From NCBI GenBank assembly GCA_025457805.1, contig JALOTR010000150.1:1-6814 (forward strand): 6,814 nt of DNA, read 5' to 3'. The translations under genes were made by a program, and so were the position numbers. Numbering within the stretch: the first letter of the stretch is position 1; each line of letters begins with the position of its first letter. Shown piece by piece: positions 1 through 6,510 of this stretch. This stretch comes from Akkermansiaceae bacterium. Its GTDB lineage: Bacteria > Verrucomicrobiota > Verrucomicrobiia > Verrucomicrobiales > Akkermansiaceae. The notes beneath the pieces are model-generated. The model was not told the DNA's origin, did no database searches, and saw nothing but the letters and a program-made list of their open reading frames with translations.

Positions 1-87
1 GACGGAGTGATTCACGTGAAGGCGGAAAAAATCGCCGCGCTCCGGTCCGAGCAATTACCCGCGCAGGCGAGCCACGATTTCCACTGA
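1..87 (+). CDS. dnaE2: Error-prone DNA polymerase DnaE2, C-terminal tail (partial)
   Basis: Frame 1 is open from the first base to a TGA at 85-87 and gives 28 residues that begin DGVIHVKAEKIAAL and end SHDFH. A short beta strand of the GVIHV type, then a helix and a terminal S-[RH]-D-F-[HR], is the usual end of DnaE2 (ImuC), the translesion polymerase of the ImuA/ImuB/DnaE2 mutasome, where the GVIHV piece closes the C-terminal OB-fold-like region. Only the tail is visible, so polymerase motifs cannot be checked; the rest of the gene lies left of the window. It points toward the restriction genes, so the two transcription units converge. No hairpin followed by a T-run for + strand transcription is evident just after the stop. 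The identification rests on about 28 residues remembered as family-typical. A different protein ending by chance in the same way is possible but less likely. Confidence 0.72.
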   Translation, partial: DGVIHVKAEKIAALRSEQLPAQASHDFH

Positions 88-160
88 TGTACGGAGCGGA
101 GCTAGAAGCGCGGCAAGGCCGCCGGTGTCGCGACCCGAGCCTGCGACAGGGAGCGATCCT

Positions 161-192
161 GGCGAATGGTCGTGCTCCGACGACGAATCGCC
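161..192. repeat. Two-part imperfect palindrome (hairpin)
   Basis: An outer stem GGCGA (161-165) pairs with TCGCC (188-192). An inner stem GTCGT (169-173) pairs with ACGAC (180-184). The stems are separated by a symmetric 3x3 internal loop (ATG opposite GAA) and closed by the 6-nt loop GCTCCG. Ten base pairs over 32 nt make this the strongest fold in the gene-free region. The outer arm competes with the CGCC-AGA-GGCG hairpin at 189-199. Its function is unknown. Confidence 0.55.
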
Positions 193-394
193 AGAGGCGG
201 CCGTGAGCGCTGGACTGAGTGCGGCAGCACGGAGATGGCGAAAGCCCGCAGGGCGGGGACCGGTCGAAGGGTGAGTCAAACAGGTGCCCGTTTGCGGGCG
301 GCGGGACGAACAACCAAGCCGTCTCCGACCGCAGCGAATGGCCGGAGCCGAAATCGAAGCGGGAGCACCGGAGCGATGAACCCGCACGCTTGCG

Positions 395-418
395 GAAGAA
401 AATCCCGGCCTCAGCCGG
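395..418 (-). terminator. Candidate Rho-independent terminator of the restriction operon
   Basis: Read on the - strand, CCGGC (418-414), the loop TGAG and GCCGG (409-405) form a perfect 5-bp GC stem with a tetraloop. It is followed at once by GATTTTCTTCC (404 down to 394), a short T-rich tract. It lies about 50 nt downstream of the metallopeptidase stop, in the right orientation to end the - strand operon. The stem is short and the T-tract is interrupted by C, so it may be weak or incidental. Confidence 0.42.
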
Positions 419-466
419 CATCGGGGCGTTGCGAGTGTAACCCTGAGTGAAATGCTCGGACGGCTG

Positions 467-1186
467 TCACCCCGTCGACTTTAGAATATCGAAGATTAGA
501 AACTCACTCGCCCTTAACTTAAGGCGGGCTTCGCGGTGCCGGTAGTCCGGCATCACTCGCGCGAACATCTCCCAGAACTCTGGGCCGTGGTGGCGTTCGC
601 GGAGATGAATCATCTCGTGGACGAGCACGTAGTCGGCGAGGCCCACCGGCAGTTGAAGCACCCGCCAGTTGAAATTAAGCCGCCCCCCTTTGCTGCATGA
701 GCCCCACCGGAAACCTAGATTGCCGACTACGATTTTCTTGGGCGTCGCACCGACTCGCGGTGCCCAATGCGCCACTCTTCGCGCGAGCCAATCAGCGCCT
801 TCGTGCGTGAACCACGTTTGAAACAAGCTCGCCGCGTCGGCTTTATGGCTGCGGGAAAGGTGGAACTCGTCTCCGGCGTAAACCAGCGGCACTTTCTGCC
901 CTGTCTTCACTTTCAGCCGATAACTGCGCCCGAGGAAGTGAATGACCTGGCCCGACACGAACTCGGGCGGCGTATCGCGGGGAGCGGACTCTTTTTTAAG
1001 TGCCAGCTTGCGATGAACCCAGAGCAACTTGCGCCGCACCCACCGCTCCAGTTCCACGGTGGCGGTGACCTCCGGCGCGTGAACGATCAACTCGCTCGAC
1101 CGGCCTACGGTGAGGCCGAGCGTCTTGCGCCGACCGCTGCGGCGAACCTCAAAATCCAAGCCCTCGACTGTGAGCGTGTCGTTCAC
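467..1186 (-). CDS. YgjP/SprT-like zinc metallopeptidase (M48-type, formerly DUF45)
   Basis: The 239-aa product is full length for the YgjP family, which are small cytoplasmic zinc-dependent proteases often annotated as 'M48 family metallopeptidase' or 'SprT family'. The active site is clear: YVLVHEMIHLRERHHGPEFW carries HExxH at His190-Glu191-His194, and His200 in the H-G-P-x-F-W segment is the probable third zinc ligand. The family's FRWGSCS...LNFNWRLQLP-type block lies just before it (about residues 159-180). The N-terminal half (about 1-110) has the beta-rich fold with basic patches seen in homologues. The chosen start is GTG at 1186-1184; the hsdR stop codon overlaps it (GTGA, 4 nt), which implies translational coupling, and no Shine-Dalgarno sequence is apparent. 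I recall YgjP-like genes often lying directly after hsdR, so a role in processing or turnover of the restriction complex is plausible but unproven. The substrate is unknown. Confidence 0.93.
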   Translation of the reverse strand: MNDTLTVEGLDFEVRRSGRRKTLGLTVGRSSELIVHAPEVTATVELERWVRRKLLWVHRKLALKKESAPRDTPPEFVSGQVIHFLGRSYRLKVKTGQKVPLVYAGDEFHLSRSHKADAASLFQTWFTHEGADWLARRVAHWAPRVGATPKKIVVGNLGFRWGSCSKGGRLNFNWRVLQLPVGLADYVLVHEMIHLRERHHGPEFWEMFARVMPDYRHREARLKLRASEFLIFDILKSTG

Positions 1187-4100
1187 GATTTACTGAGGTA
1201 TTCGTGATTCTCTTTGGCGAGTGCGACAAGACGCTGGGCGATCTCGCGCTCTTTTTTGGGCGGGCAAAGTCCGGACTTATCGATGTCGCGCACGAGCGCT
1301 TTGGTGAGCTGCTCCCGCATGGTGTCGTTTTTCCAGAAACCAATTTTGCGGATTTCCTGTTGGATGCGCTCAACTACTTCAATCGCGAGACCGATGAGTT
1401 TTTTAGTTTGGGCGTCATCCAGCGTCCGGCCCTTGCCGCATTCCTCCAGGAGGAGGCGCACAAAGGGCACCTGTGCCTTGGGGTCGAGGTCTGGGAAGTC
1501 GTTGCTGTCGCCCTTGCGCAGGTCGGCCACAAACGCCCGCAAGGCCTTTTCCAAGGCGTCGGCGTCGTCTTTGAAGCGCTTGAGGATTTCCTCCAGCTTC
1601 TCGCTCATCTTTCGCGCAAACGACGGGTTTTGATTGATGAAGCCGATGATGTGGAAGCGGGCCGCGTGCTGCATTTGCGCGGCGCGGGCGCGGCTGCTGG
1701 TCTGCGCCTGTAAAACCCTCTCGAACTCGGCGTCCGTGATCGTGGTCGGCGGTATCTTGGGATCGACGCCACGCGCGGAGATGTGCGCGTTGATCAGAGC
1801 CTTCACTTTCTCGCCTACGCCGACGAGGTTAAGCGCCGGGTCGCGGTAGAGATTGGCCGCCACCTTGTTGATGAAACCGAGGAGCTTGGCGTCGCGGAAA
1901 ACATCGCCGGGAACCTCGGGCCGATGCTCCAGCATGTTGAGCTGGTCGTAGAACGCCCGCACCTTGTTGATGAAGTCGGCGCGGATTTTGAGGTCGGCCA
2001 AGAGATCAACGCAGGCCGGGACTTGGGCCTTCAAATCAGTGATGCCGAAGTCGGTAAAGACCGCGACCGCACGGGCGCGGCGGTCGAGGAGTTTTGGCAA
2101 CTCCACCGAGATGTCGATGAGCGCACCGCGCGTGTCTTCCTCGTCGTAGTCGGAGAGTGCTTCGTGGAGATGGCGCGCGACGCCGACGTAATCCACCACG
2201 TAGCCGCAACGCTTCTTGCCGCTGGTGCGGTTCACGCGGGCGATGGCCTGCAATAGATCGTGCGCGACGATCTTGCGGTCGAGGTAGAGCACCTGCTCCA
2301 CCGGGGCATCGAAGCCGGTGAGGAGCATGTTTTTCACGACCAAGATGCTGATCGGGTCGGACTTTTCGGTGCGGGTGAGGCCAAACTTCTTTTTGAAGCG
2401 GCGAATGCGGTCTTCCTGTTTGTCGCGGTCTGACCATTCGCGCCAAGACTCCGGGTCGTTGTGGTCGCCGGAAAAGACCGCGCCGATTTCCAGGGCTTTG
2501 ATGCGCGGCAAGATTGGCCGTGCGTTAACCAGTAAACGGGTCGCGGCGGGCAGAGCGTCGAGCTGTTCGTCGGTCAGATTGTCATAGGTTGCCGGCAGTG
2601 CCTCGATTTCAATCACCAAGGCGTCGCGGGCTTGACTCAGCTTTTCCTGATAGGTGATTGCGGCCTCGCGACTCGTGGCCACGACCTGGGCTTTGTAGCC
2701 GGATGGGAGCACCACGGACGCGAAGTGACGGATCATGTCGCGGGCCTTCTTCTCGATCAGGAGCGGTGCGGCGAGCACGTCGCTCTCGGTGGCATACTTG
2801 GCCTTGATGACGGCCAGCTCCTCCGGGGTGTAATCCTTGAACATGTCCTCGAACAACTCGTCGAGGTCATCGGCATCCTTGACCATGCCGTCGGCGGTGC
2901 GGCCTTCGTATAGTATGGGCACGGTGGCACCGTCGAGTTCCGCGTCTTGCAGGATGTATTTGTCGATGAACTCGCCGAAGATGTCGCGAGTCTCGCCCTT
3001 CTCTTTGCAGAGGATGGGCGTGCCGGTGAAGCCGATGATTGCGGCGTTCGGCAGAGCCTTGCGCAGGTTGCGATGCAGGGAGCGGGTATGTCCGCGATGG
3101 GCCTCGTCCACGAGCACGAGGATTTTTTCGGACGCATTCAGTTCGGCGAAGTCCTCGAACTGGATCGTTTCCTCCAGCGTGATCTCCTTTTCCTCGATGC
3201 GCTGGTCTTTGCCTGGTTTCCGTTCCTTGCGAATCACGGTCATCGACACCTTCTCGGCGTTGTCGCGTTTGGAGGCGTCCTGATATTTTTGGAGCATCGC
3301 AAAAACGATGTCGGGCGTAGGTTCGGAGAGGATGCGCTGGGTGCGTTTGCTCGACGACTCGCGGGCGCGTTTGTCGTCGTCGTTGGGACGCAGGGTTTCG
3401 CCGCTCAGGCGGGCCGTGTCGCGAAGCTGGCCCTCCAGATCGGTACGGTCGGTGACGACGACGACCTTGAATTCCTTGAGCCCTTTCAGCATCCGCATTT
3501 TGCGGACGAGGAAAATCATGCTCAGGCTCTTTCCCGACCCTTGGGTGTGCCAGATGATGCCGCCCCGTTCGTCCTTGGCCGCGCCTTGCGGGCGGGTGCG
3601 GCCTTCGGCGAGCCGTTTCGTGGCCTTGTGGATGGCGCGGAACTGCTGGTAGCGGGCGACGACCTTGCGGGTCTTGCCGTCCATCTGCTGAAACACGGTG
3701 AAGTTGCGGACGAGGTCGAGCAGGTGAGCCGGCCGCAACATGCCGGCGACCATGACCTGCTGACTTTGCAAGGTCGTGGGGCGTTGCTCGGGCTTGCGGA
3801 AGAAAAGCGGCGTGCCCATGCGGCCCGACTCCTCCGGCCCGGACTCGGTCAATTCCTTGGCGGCCTCCGCTACCTCGGGCGTGGCGGGGATGAGGCCGAC
3901 CTCCTGCGCGACCGTGGACAAGAGCACGGGGCTGGTGTCGGCCCATTCAAGGTAAGCCTCGGGCGGAGCGCCGACGGTGGCCGCACGCGCCTCGAAAAGG
4001 TCGCTGGCGATGAGCAGCTGGTTGGTGTGAAACAGACGCTCGACGCCTTCGTTTTCCTGATAGTTCTCTGGGTAGAGTTCGCGGCGTTGGTTGGAGTAAC

Positions 4101-4650
4101 GGAGGAGCTGGTTGATAGCCTGCTCGATGGGAGCCTGCTCGGATGGACTCTTGAACTCGGCGACGACGAGCGGGATACCGTTCACGAAAAGGACGGCGTC
4201 AGGTTTAATAAAACTTTTCCCACTGCTTAATTCGCAACGGAACTGATTGATGACGAGGAAGTCGTTGTCCTCGGGATGCTCGAAATCAATAAACCGGATT
4301 GGCTGCTGGCGGCCGGAGTCCCAACCCGTCACGCCATCGGTCACGGTGCCGGTGAGGAGGAGCTTGGTCGCGGCCTCGTTGATCTCCATGATCGCGTGAC
4401 CGGGAGCCTGGACGAGTTCTTGGATGATCCTGTTGATACGGTCGTCGTCGAGCCACGGCTGACCGTCGCGCAGGTTGAGCTTGCGCAGGGCGGCGGCGAG
4501 ACGGCCCCGGAGAATGACCTCGCGGAAGTTCGCGCGCTCGGTCAGCTCGGGGACATCCACGTCGCCCTCGATCCACTGCCACCCCATCGTCTTGAGCTGC
4601 TCGCAAAAGGGACGCTCCACCAAGTCGTATTCCCATTCGATTTTGCTCAT
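1183..4650 (-). CDS. hsdR: Type I restriction endonuclease subunit R (HsdR)
   Basis: This is the motor and nuclease subunit of a type I restriction-modification complex. It binds HsdM/HsdS at an unmethylated site, pulls in flanking DNA with ATP, and cuts far from the site. At 1155 aa it appears complete. The N-terminal HSDR_N nuclease domain (about 1-235) shows Glu89, Asp151 (KPDAVLF), Glu165-Phe-Lys167 (VVAEFKSP) and a Q181-xxx-Y185 motif, which is an intact PD-(D/E)xK core. The SF2 motor follows: Walker A GSGKS at 371-375 (after IIWHTQ), motif Ia VVTDRTDLEGQL about 398-409, DEAH 515-518, FTGTP 541-545, the NMLLTGFDAP block 774-783 and QAIARVNR 801-808. The remaining ~300 residues are mostly helical, as in HsdR C-terminal regions that contact the methylase. 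The ATG at 4650 begins MSKIEWEYDLVERPF, a typical HsdR start, with no clear ribosome binding site. The stop overlaps the peptidase start. No frameshift or lost catalytic residue is seen. HsdM and HsdS are not in this window. Confidence 0.97.
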   Translation of the reverse strand: MSKIEWEYDLVERPFCEQLKTMGWQWIEGDVDVPELTERANFREVILRGRLAAALRKLNLRDGQPWLDDDRINRIIQELVQAPGHAIMEINEAATKLLLTGTVTDGVTGWDSGRQQPIRFIDFEHPEDNDFLVINQFRCELSSGKSFIKPDAVLFVNGIPLVVAEFKSPSEQAPIEQAINQLLRYSNQRRELYPENYQENEGVERLFHTNQLLIASDLFEARAATVGAPPEAYLEWADTSPVLLSTVAQEVGLIPATPEVAEAAKELTESGPEESGRMGTPLFFRKPEQRPTTLQSQQVMVAGMLRPAHLLDLVRNFTVFQQMDGKTRKVVARYQQFRAIHKATKRLAEGRTRPQGAAKDERGGIIWHTQGSGKSLSMIFLVRKMRMLKGLKEFKVVVVTDRTDLEGQLRDTARLSGETLRPNDDDKRARESSSKRTQRILSEPTPDIVFAMLQKYQDASKRDNAEKVSMTVIRKERKPGKDQRIEEKEITLEETIQFEDFAELNASEKILVLVDEAHRGHTRSLHRNLRKALPNAAIIGFTGTPILCKEKGETRDIFGEFIDKYILQDAELDGATVPILYEGRTADGMVKDADDLDELFEDMFKDYTPEELAVIKAKYATESDVLAAPLLIEKKARDMIRHFASVVLPSGYKAQVVATSREAAITYQEKLSQARDALVIEIEALPATYDNLTDEQLDALPAATRLLVNARPILPRIKALEIGAVFSGDHNDPESWREWSDRDKQEDRIRRFKKKFGLTRTEKSDPISILVVKNMLLTGFDAPVEQVLYLDRKIVAHDLLQAIARVNRTSGKKRCGYVVDYVGVARHLHEALSDYDEEDTRGALIDISVELPKLLDRRARAVAVFTDFGITDLKAQVPACVDLLADLKIRADFINKVRAFYDQLNMLEHRPEVPGDVFRDAKLLGFINKVAANLYRDPALNLVGVGEKVKALINAHISARGVDPKIPPTTITDAEFERVLQAQTSSRARAAQMQHAARFHIIGFINQNPSFARKMSEKLEEILKRFKDDADALEKALRAFVADLRKGDSNDFPDLDPKAQVPFVRLLLEECGKGRTLDDAQTKKLIGLAIEVVERIQQEIRKIGFWKNDTMREQLTKALVRDIDKSGLCPPKKEREIAQRLVALAKENHEYLSKS

Positions 4651-4848
4651 GTGGTTTTAAAGGGTGCTGGCGGGCTTTGGCTCATTTGGGATTGGCTCAT
4701 TGGCATAAAGCCCGGTGGCATAAATAGGTCTTTGTTTATCAGGGAATTACGGGGTTATATGCCAACTTCTATTTGGCTCATTGTGCTGAATGACATGGGC
4801 CATATAAGTTACTGGAAATCATCACGTTGATTTTCTAAGGCCCAATTT
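4651..4848. promoter_or_regulatory. AT-richer spacer upstream of hsdR, probable regulatory region
   Basis: The other two gene junctions on this strand overlap by 4 nt, but hsdR is separated from the AlbA_2 gene by 198 bp that is visibly richer in A and T than its surroundings. No plausible gene fits. A - strand promoter could lie here. The best pair I can find is TTGGCA (4765-4760) with GATAAA (4740-4735), but its 19-nt spacer is long and the match is weak. A loose inverted repeat also exists: TTATATGCC at 4755-4763 against GGCCATATAA at 4799-4808, differing by one base. The spacer holds the repeats listed separately. It may give hsdR its own transcription start so that the nuclease is made apart from the upstream genes. 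Confidence 0.4.
4677..4782. repeat. Short direct repeats upstream of hsdR
   Basis: TTGGCTCATT occurs three times on the + strand, at 4677-4686, 4692-4701 and 4773-4782 (AATGAGCCAA in the hsdR direction). TGGCATAAA occurs at 4701-4709 and 4716-4724. The first two copies of each are spaced exactly 15 bp, giving a degenerate 15-bp periodicity from about 4677 to 4724. Possible explanations are operator sites for a regulator, or slippage duplications. No binding protein can be named. Confidence 0.6.
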
Positions 4849-4881
4849 CTAAAGCCCGGACGCGTTTGAAGTGGGCTTTAG
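4830..4881 (-). terminator. Inverted repeat over the stop codon, with an adjoining tandem duplication
   Basis: CTAAAGCCC (4849-4857) and GGGCTTTAG (4873-4881) form a perfect 9-bp inverted repeat around a 15-nt loop. The TAG stop of the AlbA_2 gene lies inside one arm. Just beyond it, 4830-4843 and 4844-4857 are a 14-bp tandem duplication that matches at 12 of 14 positions. In the - strand direction the hairpin is followed by AAATTGGGCC rather than a strong T-run, so it may attenuate or stabilise a transcript end rather than act as a classic intrinsic terminator. Confidence 0.4.
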
Positions 4882-6510
4882 CGTTTTGGGCATAATCGGG
4901 TGCCAGCGTCCCCACCGCCGCAGGCCGCGAAGCTCAACGCGGCCTTCCTTCTTAAGCTCAGCGAGCAAACGCTGAACCGAACTTTCCGACAAGGCGGGCA
5001 GGACTTGGCAAAGTTCGGACAAGGGTGCTCCCTCGTCCGCGTTGTCGCGAAGATGTTTTTCAATGAGCGCCTTGTTGGTCTCGTGATCGAGGCCACGCTT
5101 ACGGGTGTAGGTGCCTTTTTTGCCCAGCGTGGCGTGCAGGCTGCGCGAGAGCAGGTAACGCACGCCGCGCCCCCGACCCTGCGATTCTATAGCCCCCGCT
5201 TCGACCAAGCCGGGCAGTCGTTCGCGCAGCGTGTTGGTGAGCGGCGCATCGGCGGCGATGGCGGCCAAAGTGAGAAAATCGTGGGTGGAAAACGTAGCGA
5301 GGCGCTCCTCGCCCAAACGTTCCAGATAGCGGACGAAGGCGGGATCGCGCACCGTGCCCTCCAGCGTGAGTCGCACCTCGTGCGCGGCGGTGCCGGCGAA
5401 GCTGGGCAGTGCCTTGCTCTGCCGGATGGCCCGCTCGACCATCAGGTTCATGCCCTGCCCCGAACGCTCGATCAGGCCGCCCTTCGCCAGCGCCTCCGCC
5501 AAGCGACGGTTGCGCGGGTTTTGCTGATCGACGATATTTTCTGTGGTGATGCCGGGCGGGAACCCGCCGGGGCTGACCAACTCCAGCCGGCGGGCGTATT
5601 GGCGCACGAAGACCGACCCGCCCAAACGATAGTCGCGATGGGCGACGGCGTTGAGCAGCGCCTCGCGGACAGCGGTCTCGTCGAAGGTGGGAATGTCGTA
5701 GCGGAAAAGCCCGTCCTGATAACTCTGCCGGTCGTTGCGCAGGTTGATTTTTTGCCAGAGCGCATCCTGACACAGGAAAAACCCTTCGCGGTATTCGGCC
5801 CGGTCGGCGGCCGGGCCCGAGGCTTCGCTGGAGCGGTATTCAAAAACGATTTCGGCTTGGGCGAGATGCCGGCCGAGCGCGGCGCGGGTGCCGAAGAGGA
5901 TCAAGGCCGCGTAGGTAAGCCGCCCCTCGATCAACAGCTCGGCATCGGCGAGCGTCTGGCGGTCGTCCCACGTGGCGATGCGGGGGTTGGCGGCCGTGCG
6001 CGCCCAGCGAGTGCGGAAGTCGGCGACTGCCGCCGGATCGAGATCGGCCAGCGTGGCGGCCAGGCAGATTTCGGCGGAGAAGTCCGGTCCGGTCTCGGCG
6101 AAGATCGTGCGCAACTCCTCACCGCTCAACACCGTGAGTTCGTCGCCCGCCCGTTTGAGAAAGCGGCCCTTGTGCTGCCACGCCGTGCCCGGCAGGCGGG
6201 CGGGCACATGGACGATGAGCACGCGCTTGCCCTCGTGGAAAAACTCTTCGACCGGGATGCGGTGGCCGAGACGCTGATGCAGCCCGGCCTCGGTCCGCCC
6301 CGGCTCGGCAAAGGCAGCGCTGCCGACGACCTGGCGAGGCCGCCGGTCGGTGACACCGAGGATGATCGCCCCGCCGCCCTCGTTGGCGAGGGCCACGCAA
6401 TAATCCACCAGATCCTCGAAATCATAGCGGTTGCTGGCGGTCTTAAATTCCAGCCGCGTGCCCTCGGGAGCGTTGAGCCAAGCCTGAAACCGTTCGGGGG
6501 CGGTCTTCAT
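4849..6510 (-). CDS. AlbA_2 (Schlafen AAA_4-like) / GHKL ATPase-like / winged-helix protein
   Basis: This 553-aa protein has the layout of the COG2865 group, annotated as 'ATP-binding protein' or 'putative transcriptional regulator' and sometimes miscalled RecG-like. The N-terminal AlbA_2 domain (about 10-130) has the typical EGTRLEFK start (Glu21-Phe-Lys23), then ALANEGGGAIILGVTD at 40-55, and a KGRFLKR strand at 114-120. The central GHKL/HATPase_c_4-type domain (about 275-385) has the N-box REALLNAVAHRDY (Glu283, Asn287), SPGGFP at 313-318, NPRNRRLAEAL at 331-341 and the glycine loop RSGQGM at 349-354. The C-terminal ~150 residues look like two winged-helix units, the last at about 478-533. 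The ATG at 6510 overlaps the previous stop (ATGA), suggesting coupling, with no good Shine-Dalgarno. Proteins of this group often sit in hsd loci. Regulation of the locus or nucleic-acid sensing are possible roles; neither is established. The last ~10 residues come from a repeat and may be a recent extension. Confidence 0.92.
   Translation of the reverse strand: MKTAPERFQAWLNAPEGTRLEFKTASNRYDFEDLVDYCVALANEGGGAIILGVTDRRPRQVVGSAAFAEPGRTEAGLHQRLGHRIPVEEFFHEGKRVLIVHVPARLPGTAWQHKGRFLKRAGDELTVLSGEELRTIFAETGPDFSAEICLAATLADLDPAAVADFRTRWARTAANPRIATWDDRQTLADAELLIEGRLTYAALILFGTRAALGRHLAQAEIVFEYRSSEASGPAADRAEYREGFFLCQDALWQKINLRNDRQSYQDGLFRYDIPTFDETAVREALLNAVAHRDYRLGGSVFVRQYARRLELVSPGGFPPGITTENIVDQQNPRNRRLAEALAKGGLIERSGQGMNLMVERAIRQSKALPSFAGTAAHEVRLTLEGTVRDPAFVRYLERLGEERLATFSTHDFLTLAAIAADAPLTNTLRERLPGLVEAGAIESQGRGRGVRYLLSRSLHATLGKKGTYTRKRGLDHETNKALIEKHLRDNADEGAPLSELCQVLPALSESSVQRLLAELKKEGRVELRGLRRWGRWHPIMPKTLKPTSNASGL

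Larger units (their letters stand above)
88..466. other. Gene-free convergent intergenic region packed with short hairpins
   Basis: No convincing gene lies between the dnaE2 stop and the metallopeptidase stop. Open frames here (for example one on the - strand across 55-387) are rich in Arg, Ser, Pro and Ala and look like GC-driven noise. What is visible is a near-continuous series of small inverted repeats. They are GCGGC/GCCGC at 110-122; TGTCGC/GCGACA at 126-148; CAGG/CCTG at 147-161; a two-part hairpin at 161-192; CGCC/GGCG at 189-199; GGC-GAAA-GCC at 237-246; CCCGC/GCGGG at 245-257; the palindrome GACCGGTC at 258-265; GCCCG-TTTG-CGGGC at 286-299; TCCG-a-CC...GG-c-CGGA at 324-346; CCGCA/TGCGG at 382-395; and CCGGC/GCCGG at 405-418. 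GGAGCGAT occurs at 150 and 370, and GCGAATGG at 162 and 334. A structured RNA, a dispersed host repeat, or chance structure in GC-rich DNA are all open. Confidence 0.5.

Noticed and set aside
55..387. - strand open frame of 110 aa in the hairpin region
   Set aside because: The product is Arg/Ser/Pro/Ala-rich without a fold-like pattern, it runs antisense into the dnaE2 tail, and the hairpin structure is a better description of the region.
110..418. Reading the hairpin chain as integron attC sites or a CRISPR array
   Set aside because: The hairpins differ in sequence and spacing, there are no regularly spaced identical repeats with unique spacers, and no GTTRRRY/RYYYAAC box pairs with gene cassettes between them.
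166..450. + strand open frames of 94 and 73 aa in the hairpin region
   Set aside because: They overlap each other in different frames, are Arg/Gly-rich, and have no ribosome binding site or recognisable motif.
2947..4230. Long + strand open frame (427 aa) opposite hsdR
   Set aside because: It overlaps the conserved HsdR motor and nuclease region on the other strand and reads as low-information Gly/Ala/Asp/Glu-rich sequence.
4735..4765. A confident sigma-70 promoter for hsdR (TTGGCA / GATAAA)
   Set aside because: The 19-nt spacer is long and the -10 match is only 4 of 6, so it is mentioned as a weak candidate inside the spacer entry and not called as a separate feature.
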